From contig CAVVNR010000006.1 of NCBI GenBank assembly GCA_963749715.1, positions 248,001 to 312,000 of the forward strand: DNA of 64,000 nt. The letters run 5' to 3'. A model generated the notes under the pieces. That model saw nothing but the letters and a program-made list of their open reading frames with translations. It did no database searches and had not been told where the DNA came from. The position numbers and the translations under genes were made by a program. This stretch comes from Roseiarcus sp963749715 (lineage in GTDB: Bacteria; Pseudomonadota; Alphaproteobacteria; Rhizobiales; Beijerinckiaceae). This document shows positions 18,812-27,022 of this stretch, piece after piece (the first letter of the stretch is position 1; each line of letters opens with the position of its first letter).

Positions 18812-19765
18812 GTGCTGGGCGGCGTCTTTATTTCGTATCGCCGAGAAGACTCCGGGGGCTTCGCCGGGCGGATCTACGATCGACTGACCAGAAGCCTTGG
18901 ATTGGGGAATGTTTTTTTCGACGTCGACAGCATCGCCCCCGGCGTCGATTTCGTCGACACCCTCAACGAGCGCCTCGGCCGGTGCGACGCGCTCGTCGCG
19001 GTGATCGGAAGAAGCTGGCTTTCAACCGCCGACGCCAACAATCGACACCGTCTCGACGATCCGAGCGACTACGTGCGCCTTGAAATCGAGGCCGCCCTGC
19101 AACGGAGCATTCGGGTCATTCCCGTCCTCGTCGACGGCGCGATCTTGCCAAAGGGCAGCGATCTGCCGGAAAGCCTCGCCAGGCTGACCCGCCGGCAAGC
19201 CATCGAGATTTCCCTCACCCGTTTCGATTCGGATGTCGAAAGGCTGATCGAGGCGCTTTCCGCGCTCGAGGAAGAGCTTCACCGCGACGGCGCCGCGCCT
19301 CCGGCCGCGAACGGCGCCCCCTCGCGAGCGACCGGCGCCGCGTCGGTCCAGCCGCTGCTAGCGGTGGATTCGGCGAGCGGCGGAAACCGAAAGCTCATCG
19401 TTCCGATCGCAGCCGCCGCAGCCGCCGCGTTGGTTGTCGTTGCAGCGGGACTTGCCTACTTCGTTTTCGCGCGGCACGGCGGCCCTCACCCCTGGAAGCC
19501 GAGTTTCGATTGTCGGCTTGCATCCGCTAAGTCCGAACTGACGATTTGCGACAATGAACAGCTCTCCGAACTCGACAATCAGCTAAGCTTAATTTACTAC
19601 ACCATCAGAAAATCTTTGAGTGGAGACGATCAGAAGCAGCTTGACACCGCCGAAAGCCTCTGGGTTGTCGAGCGCAACACTTGCGGAAACAACTTCAGTT
19701 GCATCAAGAAAGAGTACGACGGGCGCATTGAAGAACTCAAGATCAAACTAAGCGCCAAGCCTTGA
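18812..19765 (+). CDS. TIR domain - transmembrane - LprI-like fusion protein
   Basis: 317 aa from GTG 18812 with GGGAGGAC upstream. Residues 3-145 form a TIR domain (GGVFISYRREDSGGFAGRI, then VFFDVDSIAPG, then VRLEIEAALQRSIRVIPVLV, whose glutamate near residue 92 is in the place of the catalytic Glu of NAD-cleaving TIRs). A low-complexity linker leads to one membrane helix (about residues 192-216), so TIR faces the cytoplasm. The exported C-terminus (230-317) resembles the LprI/DUF1311 domain: FDCRLASAKSELTICDN with four cysteines. No defence or effector gene is adjacent. Function unknown; TIR enzymatic activity is inference. Confidence 0.85.
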   Translation: MLGGVFISYRREDSGGFAGRIYDRLTRSLGLGNVFFDVDSIAPGVDFVDTLNERLGRCDALVAVIGRSWLSTADANNRHRLDDPSDYVRLEIEAALQRSIRVIPVLVDGAILPKGSDLPESLARLTRRQAIEISLTRFDSDVERLIEALSALEEELHRDGAAPPAANGAPSRATGAASVQPLLAVDSASGGNRKLIVPIAAAAAAALVVVAAGLAYFVFARHGGPHPWKPSFDCRLASAKSELTICDNEQLSELDNQLSLIYYTIRKSLSGDDQKQLDTAESLWVVERNTCGNNFSCIKKEYDGRIEELKIKLSAKP

Positions 19766-19861
19766 CCGCCCGCCTTCAAGTGTCCGTGAAGTCCAGGGCG
19801 CGCTGAAGCACCATATCGACCTCGATAGCCGGAAGACGATGTTGCTCCCTTCCAAATAGCG

Positions 19862-20335
19862 CTATCCCATCACCTGCATCGTCAGCCAAACCGCCGCGAG
19901 CGCCGGCTTGTTCGCCCCTTCGATTTCCACGCGGACCTCGTAGCTCAACTGCCATTCGCGCTCCGAGCGATGCGTCACGGACAGCAGCGTGAAATGCCCG
20001 CGCACCCGGCTCCCCGAGCGGACGGGATTGAGGAAGCGCACCCGATCGAAGCCGTAATTGACGCCATGGGCGGCGCCCTCGATTTTGGGCAGCGCGTGAT
20101 AGGCCATGGCCGAGAGCAGCGAGAGGGTGAGGAAGCCGTGCGCCACCGTGCCGCCGAACGCGGTCGCGCCCGCTCGCTCGGGGTCGACGTGGATGAACTG
20201 CTCGTCCTCGGTCACCTTGGCGAAGGCGTCGATCCGGCTCTGGTCGACGGCAAGCCAGTGCGAGACAAAGCTGCGGCCGACCATGGCCGCAAGCTCGCCT
20301 GCGGGAACTTTCTTGACGTCCGCCCAATCGCTCAT
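19862..20335 (-). CDS. MaoC family dehydratase
   Basis: 157 aa hot-dog-fold protein. The hydratase 2 motif is recognisable (DEQFIHVDPERAGATAFGG then TVAHGFLTLSLLS), with the Asp/His pair used to hydrate (R)-enoyl-CoA. Its ATG overlaps the stop of the upstream SDR as ATGA, so the two are translationally coupled. Together they look like an (R)-3-hydroxyacyl-CoA route (hydratase plus dehydrogenase/reductase), as in fatty acid or polyhydroxyalkanoate metabolism; the substrate is not known. Confidence 0.9.
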   Translation of the reverse strand: MSDWADVKKVPAGELAAMVGRSFVSHWLAVDQSRIDAFAKVTEDEQFIHVDPERAGATAFGGTVAHGFLTLSLLSAMAYHALPKIEGAAHGVNYGFDRVRFLNPVRSGSRVRGHFTLLSVTHRSEREWQLSYEVRVEIEGANKPALAAVWLTMQVMG

Positions 20336-21096
20336 TCATGGCCTCCGAACATCGACGGCGGCGGGGCGACCCCGAGGCCGCCGTCGACCGGCACGATCGC
20401 GCCGGTGGTATAGGCGCCGCCGCGCCCGGCAAGAAACAGGATGGCGCCGGCGATGTCGTCTTCACGCCCAAGCCGGCCCATCGGCACGGTCTTGGCGCCG
20501 CGCGCCGCGCCGGCCTCGTCGCCGATCGCAAATCGCGTCATGTTGGTGGGAAACGGCCCGGGCGCGATGGCGTTGACCGTCACTTGGCGGCCGGCGAACT
20601 CGTGGGCGAGAATGCGGGTCAGGTGATGCACCGCCGCCTTCGATGCCGAGTAGGCGTAGGCGTTCTCCGCGTGGGTCGCCGTGCCCATGACCGAGCCGAG
20701 GTTGATGACCGTCGACGGCCGCTCGACATTGGCCGAGGCGAACAGCATCGGCGCGAGATCGCGGGTCAGCGAGAACAGGCCTGCGACATTGACGCCCATC
20801 ACCCGTTCCCAGGCCTTCCACGGATAGGTCGCGAACGGCTCGCCCCAGGTGAGGCCGGCGTTGTTGACAAGAATGTGCAGAGCGTCGGCGCGCTTGCGCG
20901 TCTCCGCAACCAGCGCGGCAACTCCAGCCTCGTTGGCGACCGTGCCGCCGAATCCCTCGCAAGGCCCGAGCGCGGAAAGTTCATCCGCCGCCTGCTCGCA
21001 TGCCTCCGCCTTGCGAGAGGCGATCATGACACGTGCGCCTGCGCCCAGCAGCGCCGCGGCGCAGATCCGGCCGAGGCCGGTCGCGCCCCCGGTCAC
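20332..21096 (-). CDS. SDR family oxidoreductase with displaced N-terminus
   Basis: At least 254 aa. NAD(P) motif TGGATGLG, NNAG (LVNNAGLTWGE), the catalytic region (LGSVMGTAT..AYSASKAAV) and the closing GAIVPVDGGLGVAPP are intact. The first GTG in frame (21096) begins inside the first beta strand, yet good SDR-like coding (KLFSVRGRTAL) continues in frame to about 21130 up to a TGA. The nearest ATG, at 21146, is in another frame; removing one base after it would give MSLSTKLFSVRGRTALVTGG. So the 5' end probably carries an indel. Coupled by ATGA overlap to maoC. Confidence 0.82.
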   Translation of the reverse strand: MTGGATGLGRICAAALLGAGARVMIASRKAEACEQAADELSALGPCEGFGGTVANEAGVAALVAETRKRADALHILVNNAGLTWGEPFATYPWKAWERVMGVNVAGLFSLTRDLAPMLFASANVERPSTVINLGSVMGTATHAENAYAYSASKAAVHHLTRILAHEFAGRQVTVNAIAPGPFPTNMTRFAIGDEAGAARGAKTVPMGRLGREDDIAGAILFLAGRGGAYTTGAIVPVDGGLGVAPPPSMFGGHE

Positions 21097-21287
21097 CAGC
21101 GCGGTGCGGCCGCGGACGGAAAAGAGCTTGGTCGACAGCGATCATGGCTCCCCGCACCGGTGATGATTGCTAGGGAGCATCGCAATTCCGCGGAGAGGGC
21201 CAAACTGGTCGCGTCGATTGCCTCGAAGATGCACGAGTTGTGACGCGACGGGTAAGAAGCGCGTTTTTTGTCTTGAGGAGAAGCACG

Positions 21288-21848
21288 ATGCCACCCGATC
21301 CGTCGCGTCAATTTGTCGTCATGGTCGGCAGCCTGCGCAAGGGCTCCTTCAACGCCGCCATCGCCCGCGCTCTGCCCTCGCTCGCGCCCGAAGGGGTGAC
21401 AATCGAGCCTCTCCCTTCGATCGGCGACTTCCCCCTCTACAACCACGATGTTCAGCTCGACGGCTTCCCGCCGATCGTCACCGGCGCCGCGGAGGCGATC
21501 CGCGGAGCGGACGGCGTTATCATCGTAACGCCGGAGTACAATCACACGATCCCAGGCGTTCTCAAAAACGCAATCGACTGGATCTCGCGCTTGCCCGATC
21601 AGCCGTTCGCGGCCAAACCGATCGCGCTTCAGAGCGCCTCTCAGGGCCTGTGGGGAGGTTTGCGGGCGCAACTCGCCTTGCGGCAGATGTTCGTCTATCT
21701 CGACGGCCGCGTGCTCAGCAAGCCCGAGGTCATCATTCCCCAGGTCCAGACCAAGGTCGACCCCGCGACCGGCGAGCTGACCGATCCGGCGACGCGCGGC
21801 TTCATCGCCGACCAGCTCAAGGCCTTCGCCGCCTTCGTCCGGCGTTGA
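21288..21848 (+). CDS. NADPH-dependent FMN reductase family protein
   Basis: 186 aa flavodoxin-like protein. The start is ATG 21288, preceded by GAGGAGAAGC. FMN-binding GSLRKGSFNAAIARAL lies near the N-terminus, and the family block TPEYNHTIPGVLKNAIDW near residue 80. Such proteins reduce FMN, quinones, azo compounds or chromate with NAD(P)H; which applies is not evident. It is followed 51 bp later by the nitrilase-family gene on the same strand. Confidence 0.88.
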   Translation: MPPDPSRQFVVMVGSLRKGSFNAAIARALPSLAPEGVTIEPLPSIGDFPLYNHDVQLDGFPPIVTGAAEAIRGADGVIIVTPEYNHTIPGVLKNAIDWISRLPDQPFAAKPIALQSASQGLWGGLRAQLALRQMFVYLDGRVLSKPEVIIPQVQTKVDPATGELTDPATRGFIADQLKAFAAFVRR

Positions 21849-21899
21849 CGCGCGCCCGCGCTCAAACCACATTGGCAAGCGCCCCGGGAGCCGCCGCCC

Positions 21900-22727
21900 A
21901 TGAAAGTCTCGCTCGTCCAGATGAATTCGATCGCCGACAAGGCCGCCAATATCGCGGCGGCCGAAGCGCTGATCGAGCGCGCCGTCGCCGAGGAGGGGCC
22001 GGACTGGGTGCTGCTGCCTGAACAGTTCGACTGGGCCGGCGGCTCAAGGGCGGAGAAGCTCGCCGCCGCCGAGCGCCTTCCGGGCGGTCCGGCCTACGAA
22101 ATGGCGCGCAGCCAGGCGGTCAAGCATCGCATCTTCGTCCACGCCGGCTCGATCATGGAGAAGATCGACGGCGAGGACCGCTACCACAACACTTCGGTCG
22201 TCTTTGATCGCGACGGCGAGGAGATCGCCCGCTACCGCAAGATCCACCTGTTTGACGTCATGACGCCGGACGGAACCGCCTACAAGGAGAGCGCGACGGT
22301 GAAGGCCGGCGACCAGGTCGTCACCTACGATTGCGAAGGGGTCACGGTCGGCTGTTCGATCTGCTACGACCTGCGCTTTCCCGATCTCTTCCAGGCGCTG
22401 GCGGAGAAGGGGGCCGAGATGATCGCGATGCCGGCCGCCTTCACCATGCAGACCGGCAAGGACCATTGGGAGGTGCTCTTGCGCGCCCGCGCGATCGAGA
22501 CCGAGGCTTACGTGTGCGCCAGCGCCCAGACCGGGTCCTTCACGGTCGGCAACGAGCAACGGCAGACTTATGGCCATTCCCTCGTCGCCGACCCCTGGGG
22601 CCACGTGATCGCCAAGGCCTCGGACGGGGTCGGAATCGTCTCCGCCCGGATCGACCCGGCGAGGGTCAAGAAGGTGCGCGCCCTGATTCCTGTGGCGGAG
22701 CACAGGAAGCGCCTATTCGTGACGTAA
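21900..22727 (+). CDS. Carbon-nitrogen hydrolase (nitrilase superfamily, Nit type)
   Basis: 275 aa with an intact Glu-Lys-Cys triad: E41 (LLPEQFDW), K114 (YRKIHLFDV) and C155 (SICYDLRFPDLF). The FDV after the lysine motif and CYDLRFP are characteristic of the Nit branch, whose best-known members (Nit1/NIT2-like) remove deaminated glutathione or alpha-ketoglutaramate. That makes metabolite repair the best guess. Possibly co-transcribed with the flavin reductase upstream; converges on the DUF1841-like gene. Confidence 0.9.
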   Translation: MKVSLVQMNSIADKAANIAAAEALIERAVAEEGPDWVLLPEQFDWAGGSRAEKLAAAERLPGGPAYEMARSQAVKHRIFVHAGSIMEKIDGEDRYHNTSVVFDRDGEEIARYRKIHLFDVMTPDGTAYKESATVKAGDQVVTYDCEGVTVGCSICYDLRFPDLFQALAEKGAEMIAMPAAFTMQTGKDHWEVLLRARAIETEAYVCASAQTGSFTVGNEQRQTYGHSLVADPWGHVIAKASDGVGIVSARIDPARVKKVRALIPVAEHRKRLFVT

Positions 22728-22753
22728 GGGGCGCCCTCTTTGCCATTCGCCCC

Positions 22754-23806
22754 TCACTCATCGGCTGCCAGCCCCCGCAAGCCTTCAGCGCTGATCCGCA
22801 CAATGGCGTCATTGTAGGCGTCCGCAGGGAAACACTTCGCGTCCTTGTCGTCGCCGTCGTTGGCGGCCGCGGTGACCATTTCGGTCAGCACCGAACCCAA
22901 GGCGTGAACGGCTTCGTGTCGAGTGAGACCTTCCGTCATGAGCCGTTCCAACGCTGGTCGCGCCAGCGTTTCATCGCCCATCGCGACCTGATTCTCGATT
23001 ACAACATAAATCGCGGCGTGAACTTCCGGATGGACCAGCAAGGCGTCGTGGCGTTGGTGGTAATCCTTGGCCTGACGCAGACGCTCCGCCTCATCGAGGG
23101 CAAGCCAATGCGCGGGGTCGGGGCCGATGTCGGGATCGTAGTCCGTTTCGTCGTTGTCGGACCTATCCAGGGTGTCGATCGCGTCTTCCGGCAGGCCGAC
23201 GTCGAAACCGTCGTCACCGAGGCGTTGGCGCAGGCGGTCAATTCGCCGCCGGATTTGAGTGGGGAACTCGGTTGGCCCGGGAACGTAGAACGGCCGGCCT
23301 TCGAGACCGAACTCAAACTCGACGTCGCGGGCGTCCGCGGCGATGTCGCCGAACAGCAGCTCCGCCGTCGCATAGGCGGGGTGAGGCGGCAGTCCGAGCG
23401 ACTGGGCGTAAGCGGCCGCGTCGCGCAGCAGTTTACGCGCATGTCGCGGATCGACCTGGGTTAGCGGAGCGGTGGCCCCGGCCCCGTCGAGGAGCCGCTC
23501 CATCTCGTCCTCATCCAACTCACGGAACATTGCGTCCTTGACGCCGAGACAATAGGCGTCCACCAGAAAACCGCTCAGCGCGAGATCGCGCGCGCCGGTC
23601 TTGCGGCTCAGGAACACCATCCCCACTCCGGTCTGGAATATGCTATCCTGCACGAGGCAGGCGTGCACGGGCTGAGCCGCTGCCCGACGGACGGCACCGG
23701 CCAATCCGTCGCCGGCGTTGGCAGCGTCGAGCCGGCGGCGCTGCTCCAGGACTTTCTTTCTCAGGTTGGCCTTCGCATGTCTGCGCTGAGCGATTCTCGA
23801 CGACAC
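22754..23806 (-). CDS. Hypothetical protein with DUF1841-like C-terminus
   Basis: 350 aa if started at GTG 23806, which has AAGAGGT upstream; the frame stays open to 23911 but without RBS. The C-terminal 90 residues carry the histidine pattern HPEVHAAIYVVIENQVA ... LTRHEAVHALGSVLTEM, which looks like the DUF1841 family and could bind a metal. The middle holds an acidic stretch (DRSDNDETDYDPDIGPD). Two cysteines near the start and no membrane segment suggest a cytoplasmic protein. Function is unknown. Confidence 0.65.
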   Translation of the reverse strand: MSSRIAQRRHAKANLRKKVLEQRRRLDAANAGDGLAGAVRRAAAQPVHACLVQDSIFQTGVGMVFLSRKTGARDLALSGFLVDAYCLGVKDAMFRELDEDEMERLLDGAGATAPLTQVDPRHARKLLRDAAAYAQSLGLPPHPAYATAELLFGDIAADARDVEFEFGLEGRPFYVPGPTEFPTQIRRRIDRLRQRLGDDGFDVGLPEDAIDTLDRSDNDETDYDPDIGPDPAHWLALDEAERLRQAKDYHQRHDALLVHPEVHAAIYVVIENQVAMGDETLARPALERLMTEGLTRHEAVHALGSVLTEMVTAAANDGDDKDAKCFPADAYNDAIVRISAEGLRGLAADE

Positions 23807-24314
23807 GGCGGACCTCTTGTGGACAGAGTGGCAATCCTCAGGCGCTGCGCGGCAGCATACCGTGTTCCCCTGAAGGGACGAGTGGCTGCAAATCGCGGTC
23901 GGCCCGGACAAACCCTAGGGCGCCGCGCGCGGCTGAGCCAAGCGAGGCCCCGGCGTTGCAGCCCGGCAAAGATCGGTGTCCCCAGCTAAATTCCGGTCGA
24001 TCCGGCTAAATGGAGTGCCGGCGGTTCACTGCTTCCGATCGCCCACCCCGGAATCGCGCATTTCGAATGAGCGACGAACTCGGGCCTCAATTCGCTGACC
24101 GCCAACGCCGACGCGGGCGCTCGAGGGAAGGCGGCGGGCCACAAAATTGAACGTCCGCGCGTGATAATTGTGTTTGGTTCCGCCGCGGCGGCACAGGATA
24201 ATGGCGGCGCATTTTGGGGCCTGCGCCGCGCGGGCGCTCTCCATTTAACCTCTAGACGCTATTGCGCGAACGGCGCGGGACCGCGCCGACTGCACATTTA
24301 GCGGGAACAGCGCC
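23807..24314. other. Long intergenic region upstream of the corrinoid operon
   Basis: About 500 bases between divergent genes. It must hold the promoter of the corrinoid operon. I looked for a cobalamin riboswitch (B12 box GCCACTG and its typical stems) and did not find one. A GC hairpin (GGCGCG then CGCGCC, 24274-24289) lies just before the start codon of the corrinoid protein. A stretch near 23975-24020 has repeated short words (CCGGTCGATCCGGCTAAATG) that look like mobile-element debris. No gene is supported. Confidence 0.4.
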
Positions 24315-25022
24315 ATGGCGGAAGACGAACTCGACCTTAAGACGCTCGCCGACGACGAGCTGGTCCCTCAGATGCACGACGACCTCTATGACGGCCTCAA
24401 GGAAGAGATCGAAGAAGGCGTACGGATTCTGCTCGACCGCGGCTGGATTCCCTACGATGTGCTGACCAAGGCGCTGGTCGAGGGCATGCGCATCGTCGGC
24501 ATCGACTTCCGCGACGGCATTCTGTTCGTCCCCGAAGTGCTGATGTCGGCCAATGCGATGAAGGCGGGCATGGCGATCCTCAGGCCCTTGCTCGCGGCGA
24601 CCGGCGCGCCCAAGATGGGCCGGATGGTGATCGGCACCGTCAAGGGCGACATCCACGACATCGGCAAGAACCTGGTGTGCATGATGATGGAGGGCGCGGG
24701 CTTCGAGGTGTTCGACATCGGCATCAACAACAGCGTCGAGAAATATCTCGAGGCGATCGAAAAGCACCAGCCGGAGATCCTCGGCATGTCGGCGCTGCTG
24801 ACGACCACCATGCCCTACATGAAAGTCGTCATCGACACGCTGAAGGAAAAGGGCATGCGCAACGACCACATCGTGCTGGTCGGCGGCGCGCCGCTCAACG
24901 AAACCTTCGCCGAGGCGATCGGCGCCGACGCCTATTGCCGCGACGCTGCGGTCACGGTCGAGACCGCCAAGGCCCTGCTTGCGCGCCGGCAAGGGACGGT
25001 GCAGGCGCGCGAGAAGGTTTAG
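24315..25022 (+). CDS. Corrinoid (B12-binding) methyl-carrier protein
   Basis: 235 aa, with an N-terminal helical B12-binding cap (residues 1-95) and a cobalamin-binding Rossmann domain. The lower axial ligand motif is VKGDIHDIGKN with H114; MSALLTTTM and VLVGGAPLNE complete the base-off/His-on site. This is the MtbC1/MtgC type of carrier that takes a methyl group from a substrate:corrinoid methyltransferase and gives it to tetrahydrofolate or a thiol. It opens an eight-gene unit that includes a methyl-THF:corrinoid methyltransferase and a corrinoid activator. The methyl donor is unknown. Confidence 0.93.
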   Translation: MAEDELDLKTLADDELVPQMHDDLYDGLKEEIEEGVRILLDRGWIPYDVLTKALVEGMRIVGIDFRDGILFVPEVLMSANAMKAGMAILRPLLAATGAPKMGRMVIGTVKGDIHDIGKNLVCMMMEGAGFEVFDIGINNSVEKYLEAIEKHQPEILGMSALLTTTMPYMKVVIDTLKEKGMRNDHIVLVGGAPLNETFAEAIGADAYCRDAAVTVETAKALLARRQGTVQAREKV

Positions 25023-25102
25023 ACATTGCGTCAGCTTGCGCGTGGCGAAACACTCGCCGGAGCGCGGTAGGAGAGCACTCCGTCAATGAGGGCGGGAGCG
25101 TC

Positions 25103-25567
25103 ATGCGCGATCAAAGAGTGGAGCTGCACACGTCCGAAGAAATCCCGGCCTCGGCGGATGAAGTCTGGGCGCTCCTGACGGATTGGGCCGGGATGATGCG
25201 CTGGAGTTTGAGCGCCAAGCGCGGTGGCGCGCTCGGGCTGCTCGTCAGTTGCGAGCTAATCGGCGAGGCGGGCAAAGTGCCTCGCACGAGGAGGATGATC
25301 CTCTCCTCGGGCGCCGCGGTCGAAGAAGAACTCTTCTACCAGAACGACGAGACGAAACGCCTCTATTACCGCAAGAGCGACACTTTCGGGACAAGGGGAT
25401 ACATCGCGAGCAGCTACGTCGATGAGCTGGACGACCGGAGATCGCGACTTCACATCCTGTCATGGTTCGACGCGGAGGGCGACGCGCCGATGGCCGCGGC
25501 GCGCTACGACGCGATTTACGCGGGCATATTTGAAGGCTTCAAGTCCTACTTCGCGACAGTGACATGA
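25103..25567 (+). CDS. SRPBCC family protein inside the corrinoid operon
   Basis: 154 aa single START/Bet v1-like (SRPBCC) domain: HTSEEIPASADEVWALLTDW at the N-terminus, a curved-sheet middle, and a long C-terminal helix (YDAIYAGIFEGFKSYFATV). RBS GGGAG before ATG 25103. Such domains form a deep hydrophobic pocket for small ligands. It follows the corrinoid protein by 80 bp and overlaps the DUF1638 gene as ATGA, so it is part of the unit. A role in binding the methylated substrate or the corrinoid is only an inference. Confidence 0.8.
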   Translation: MRDQRVELHTSEEIPASADEVWALLTDWAGMMRWSLSAKRGGALGLLVSCELIGEAGKVPRTRRMILSSGAAVEEELFYQNDETKRLYYRKSDTFGTRGYIASSYVDELDDRRSRLHILSWFDAEGDAPMAAARYDAIYAGIFEGFKSYFATVT

Positions 25568-26223
25568 CCCTCGCAGCGGACGACATCGACGCCGAGCCGA
25601 CGTTCCGCCGCCGCAAGGACGGCGCGCGCAAGATTCTCGTCATCGCCTGCGGCGCGCTCGCGCGCGAGGTGCTGGCGCTCCGCCTCGAGCATATCGACAT
25701 CGCCTGCCTGCCGGCGCAATTGCACAACCATCCCCGCCGCATCCCGGGGGCGATGCGGGCGAAGATCCGCGCCAACCGCGCGGCCTATGACGAGATCCTT
25801 TGCCTCTACGGCGATTGCGGCACCGGCGGCGAGCTCGATCGCGTGCTCGCTGAAGAGGGCGTGAGCCGCATCGATGGCGCCCATTGCTACGCCTTCTATG
25901 CCGGCGATGAGGCCTTCTCGGCGCTCGCCGAGGAGGAGCCCGGCACGTTCTACCTCACCGATTTTCTCGTCCGCCATTTCGAGGCGCTGATCGTCAAAGG
26001 GCTCGGGCTCGACCGTTTTCCGCAACTGCGCGACGACTATTTCGGCAATTACCGGCGCGTCGTCCACCTCGCGCAATTCGACGATCCCGATACGACCGCC
26101 AAGGCGAGGGCGGCGGCCGAACGGCTCGGCCTCGCCTACGAGCGCCGGTTCACCGGCCTTGGCGGCATCCGCGCCTTCCTCGACGACGCGACGCAAGCCA
26201 AGGAGGCGCCATGGCCAGCCTGA
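25564..26223 (+). CDS. DUF1638 domain protein
   Basis: 219 aa. The DUF1638 signature is clear: ILVIACGALAREVLAL, LHNHPRRIPGAMRAKI and LYGDCGTGGELDRVL. The conserved Cys/His residues (IACGA, LHNHP, GDCGTGG, GAHCYAFY) suggest a metal or corrinoid contact. Biochemical function of the family is, to my knowledge, not established, but it is often seen with corrinoid methyltransferase genes. Start and stop overlap its neighbours (ATGA upstream, 13 bp downstream), so it is translated with them. Confidence 0.85.
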   Translation: MTLAADDIDAEPTFRRRKDGARKILVIACGALAREVLALRLEHIDIACLPAQLHNHPRRIPGAMRAKIRANRAAYDEILCLYGDCGTGGELDRVLAEEGVSRIDGAHCYAFYAGDEAFSALAEEEPGTFYLTDFLVRHFEALIVKGLGLDRFPQLRDDYFGNYRRVVHLAQFDDPDTTAKARAAAERLGLAYERRFTGLGGIRAFLDDATQAKEAPWPA

Positions 26224-26516
26224 CTATCCTCTACTGGCGCGACATTCCGAGCCAGGTCATCGTCAGGGCCGGGCGTTCGTCGGCCAAACGCGAATTGTCG
26301 GAGCGTTTCATCCGCGCCATCGACGCGGCGGCGATGCACGCCGGGGCGAAGAGCGACGACGCCTATCTCGCCGAGTGGCGGCGCGGTGAGTCGATCCCGT
26401 GCGGCGACGATCTGGAAAAGGAGGCCTCCGCCGCCGCCGAGCGGCTCGAGACCGAATACGACACCCATCGCCTGGCGATCCTCGCCAAGCACAATGGGCG
26501 CGAAGGCCCGCCTTGA
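26211..26516 (+). CDS. PF13769-type ('virulence factor') small protein of the corrinoid operon
   Basis: 101 aa, start ATG 26211 with AAGGAGG directly upstream, overlapping the end of the DUF1638 gene by 13 bp. The protein (LTILYWRDIPSQVIVRAGR, LSERFIRAIDAAAM, DDAYLAEWRR) matches what I recall of the 'Virulence_fact' family, whose name is a historical label. Here it is surely metabolic: it sits between DUF1638 and MetV. A small adaptor or regulator of the methyl-transfer complex is the most that can be suggested. Confidence 0.75.
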   Translation: MASLTILYWRDIPSQVIVRAGRSSAKRELSERFIRAIDAAAMHAGAKSDDAYLAEWRRGESIPCGDDLEKEASAAAERLETEYDTHRLAILAKHNGREGPP

Positions 26517-27022
26517 TCACGCCTTCCGCGTACGAGCCGCGCGGGAAGTGGCCGCCGCCGCGGCGCCATCCGCGGATGAGGAGCTGGAGCGTCCGCCATT
26601 CGGCGCTGATGGAGCGGCTCTACCAGCGCTTCGAGGCGGCGGTCGCCGCCGCGGCGCCGCTCCTCGCGCGCATCGGCTTCGCCCGTCTTGAGCGTCCCGT
26701 CGCGGCGCTGGAGGCGGGCGTCAAGGGCCTCCTGTTCGATTGCCGCATGTGCGGCGACTGCGTCCTGTCGAAGACCGGCATGTCGTGCCCGATGAATTGC
26801 CCCAAGGGATTGCGCAACGGGCCGTGCGGCGGCGTGCGCGCCAATGGCAATTGCGAAGTCTATCCCGACATGCGGTGCGTCTGGGCGTTGGCCTATGAGG
26901 GCAGCCTCGGCATGTCCGACCGGGCCGCGATCGCCGAGATTCTGCCCCCCGTCAATCACGCGCTCAAAGGCTCTTCTGCCTGGCTGCGGCTCGCGCGCGA
27001 GAGAGTCGGGGCGCGCGGATGA
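26513..27022 (+). CDS. metV: MetV-like methylenetetrahydrofolate reductase C-terminal protein
   Basis: 169 aa from TTG 26513 (overlapping the previous stop as TTGA); ATG 26576 is the alternative. An N-terminal helical part (WSVRHSALMERLYQRFEAAV) leads to the cysteine-rich block CRMCGDCVLSKTGMSCP and MNCPKGLRNGPCGGV, a Zn/Fe-S-binding pattern of the MTHFR C-terminal domain. In acetogens MetV pairs with MetF in an electron-linked methylene-THF reductase. Its stop overlaps the MetF start (ATGA), supporting a MetFV complex here. The electron partner is not encoded nearby. Confidence 0.87.
   Translation: MITPSAYEPRGKWPPPRRHPRMRSWSVRHSALMERLYQRFEAAVAAAAPLLARIGFARLERPVAALEAGVKGLLFDCRMCGDCVLSKTGMSCPMNCPKGLRNGPCGGVRANGNCEVYPDMRCVWALAYEGSLGMSDRAAIAEILPPVNHALKGSSAWLRLARERVGARG

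Noticed and set aside
22727..22754. AGGGGCG...CGCCCCT as a bidirectional terminator between convergent genes
   Set aside because: Only 7 bp of stem, a long loop, no T-run, and it overlaps the stop codons of both genes.
23807..24314. Cobalamin riboswitch upstream of the corrinoid operon
   Set aside because: Expected on biological grounds, but no B12 box or characteristic stems were found by eye on either strand.
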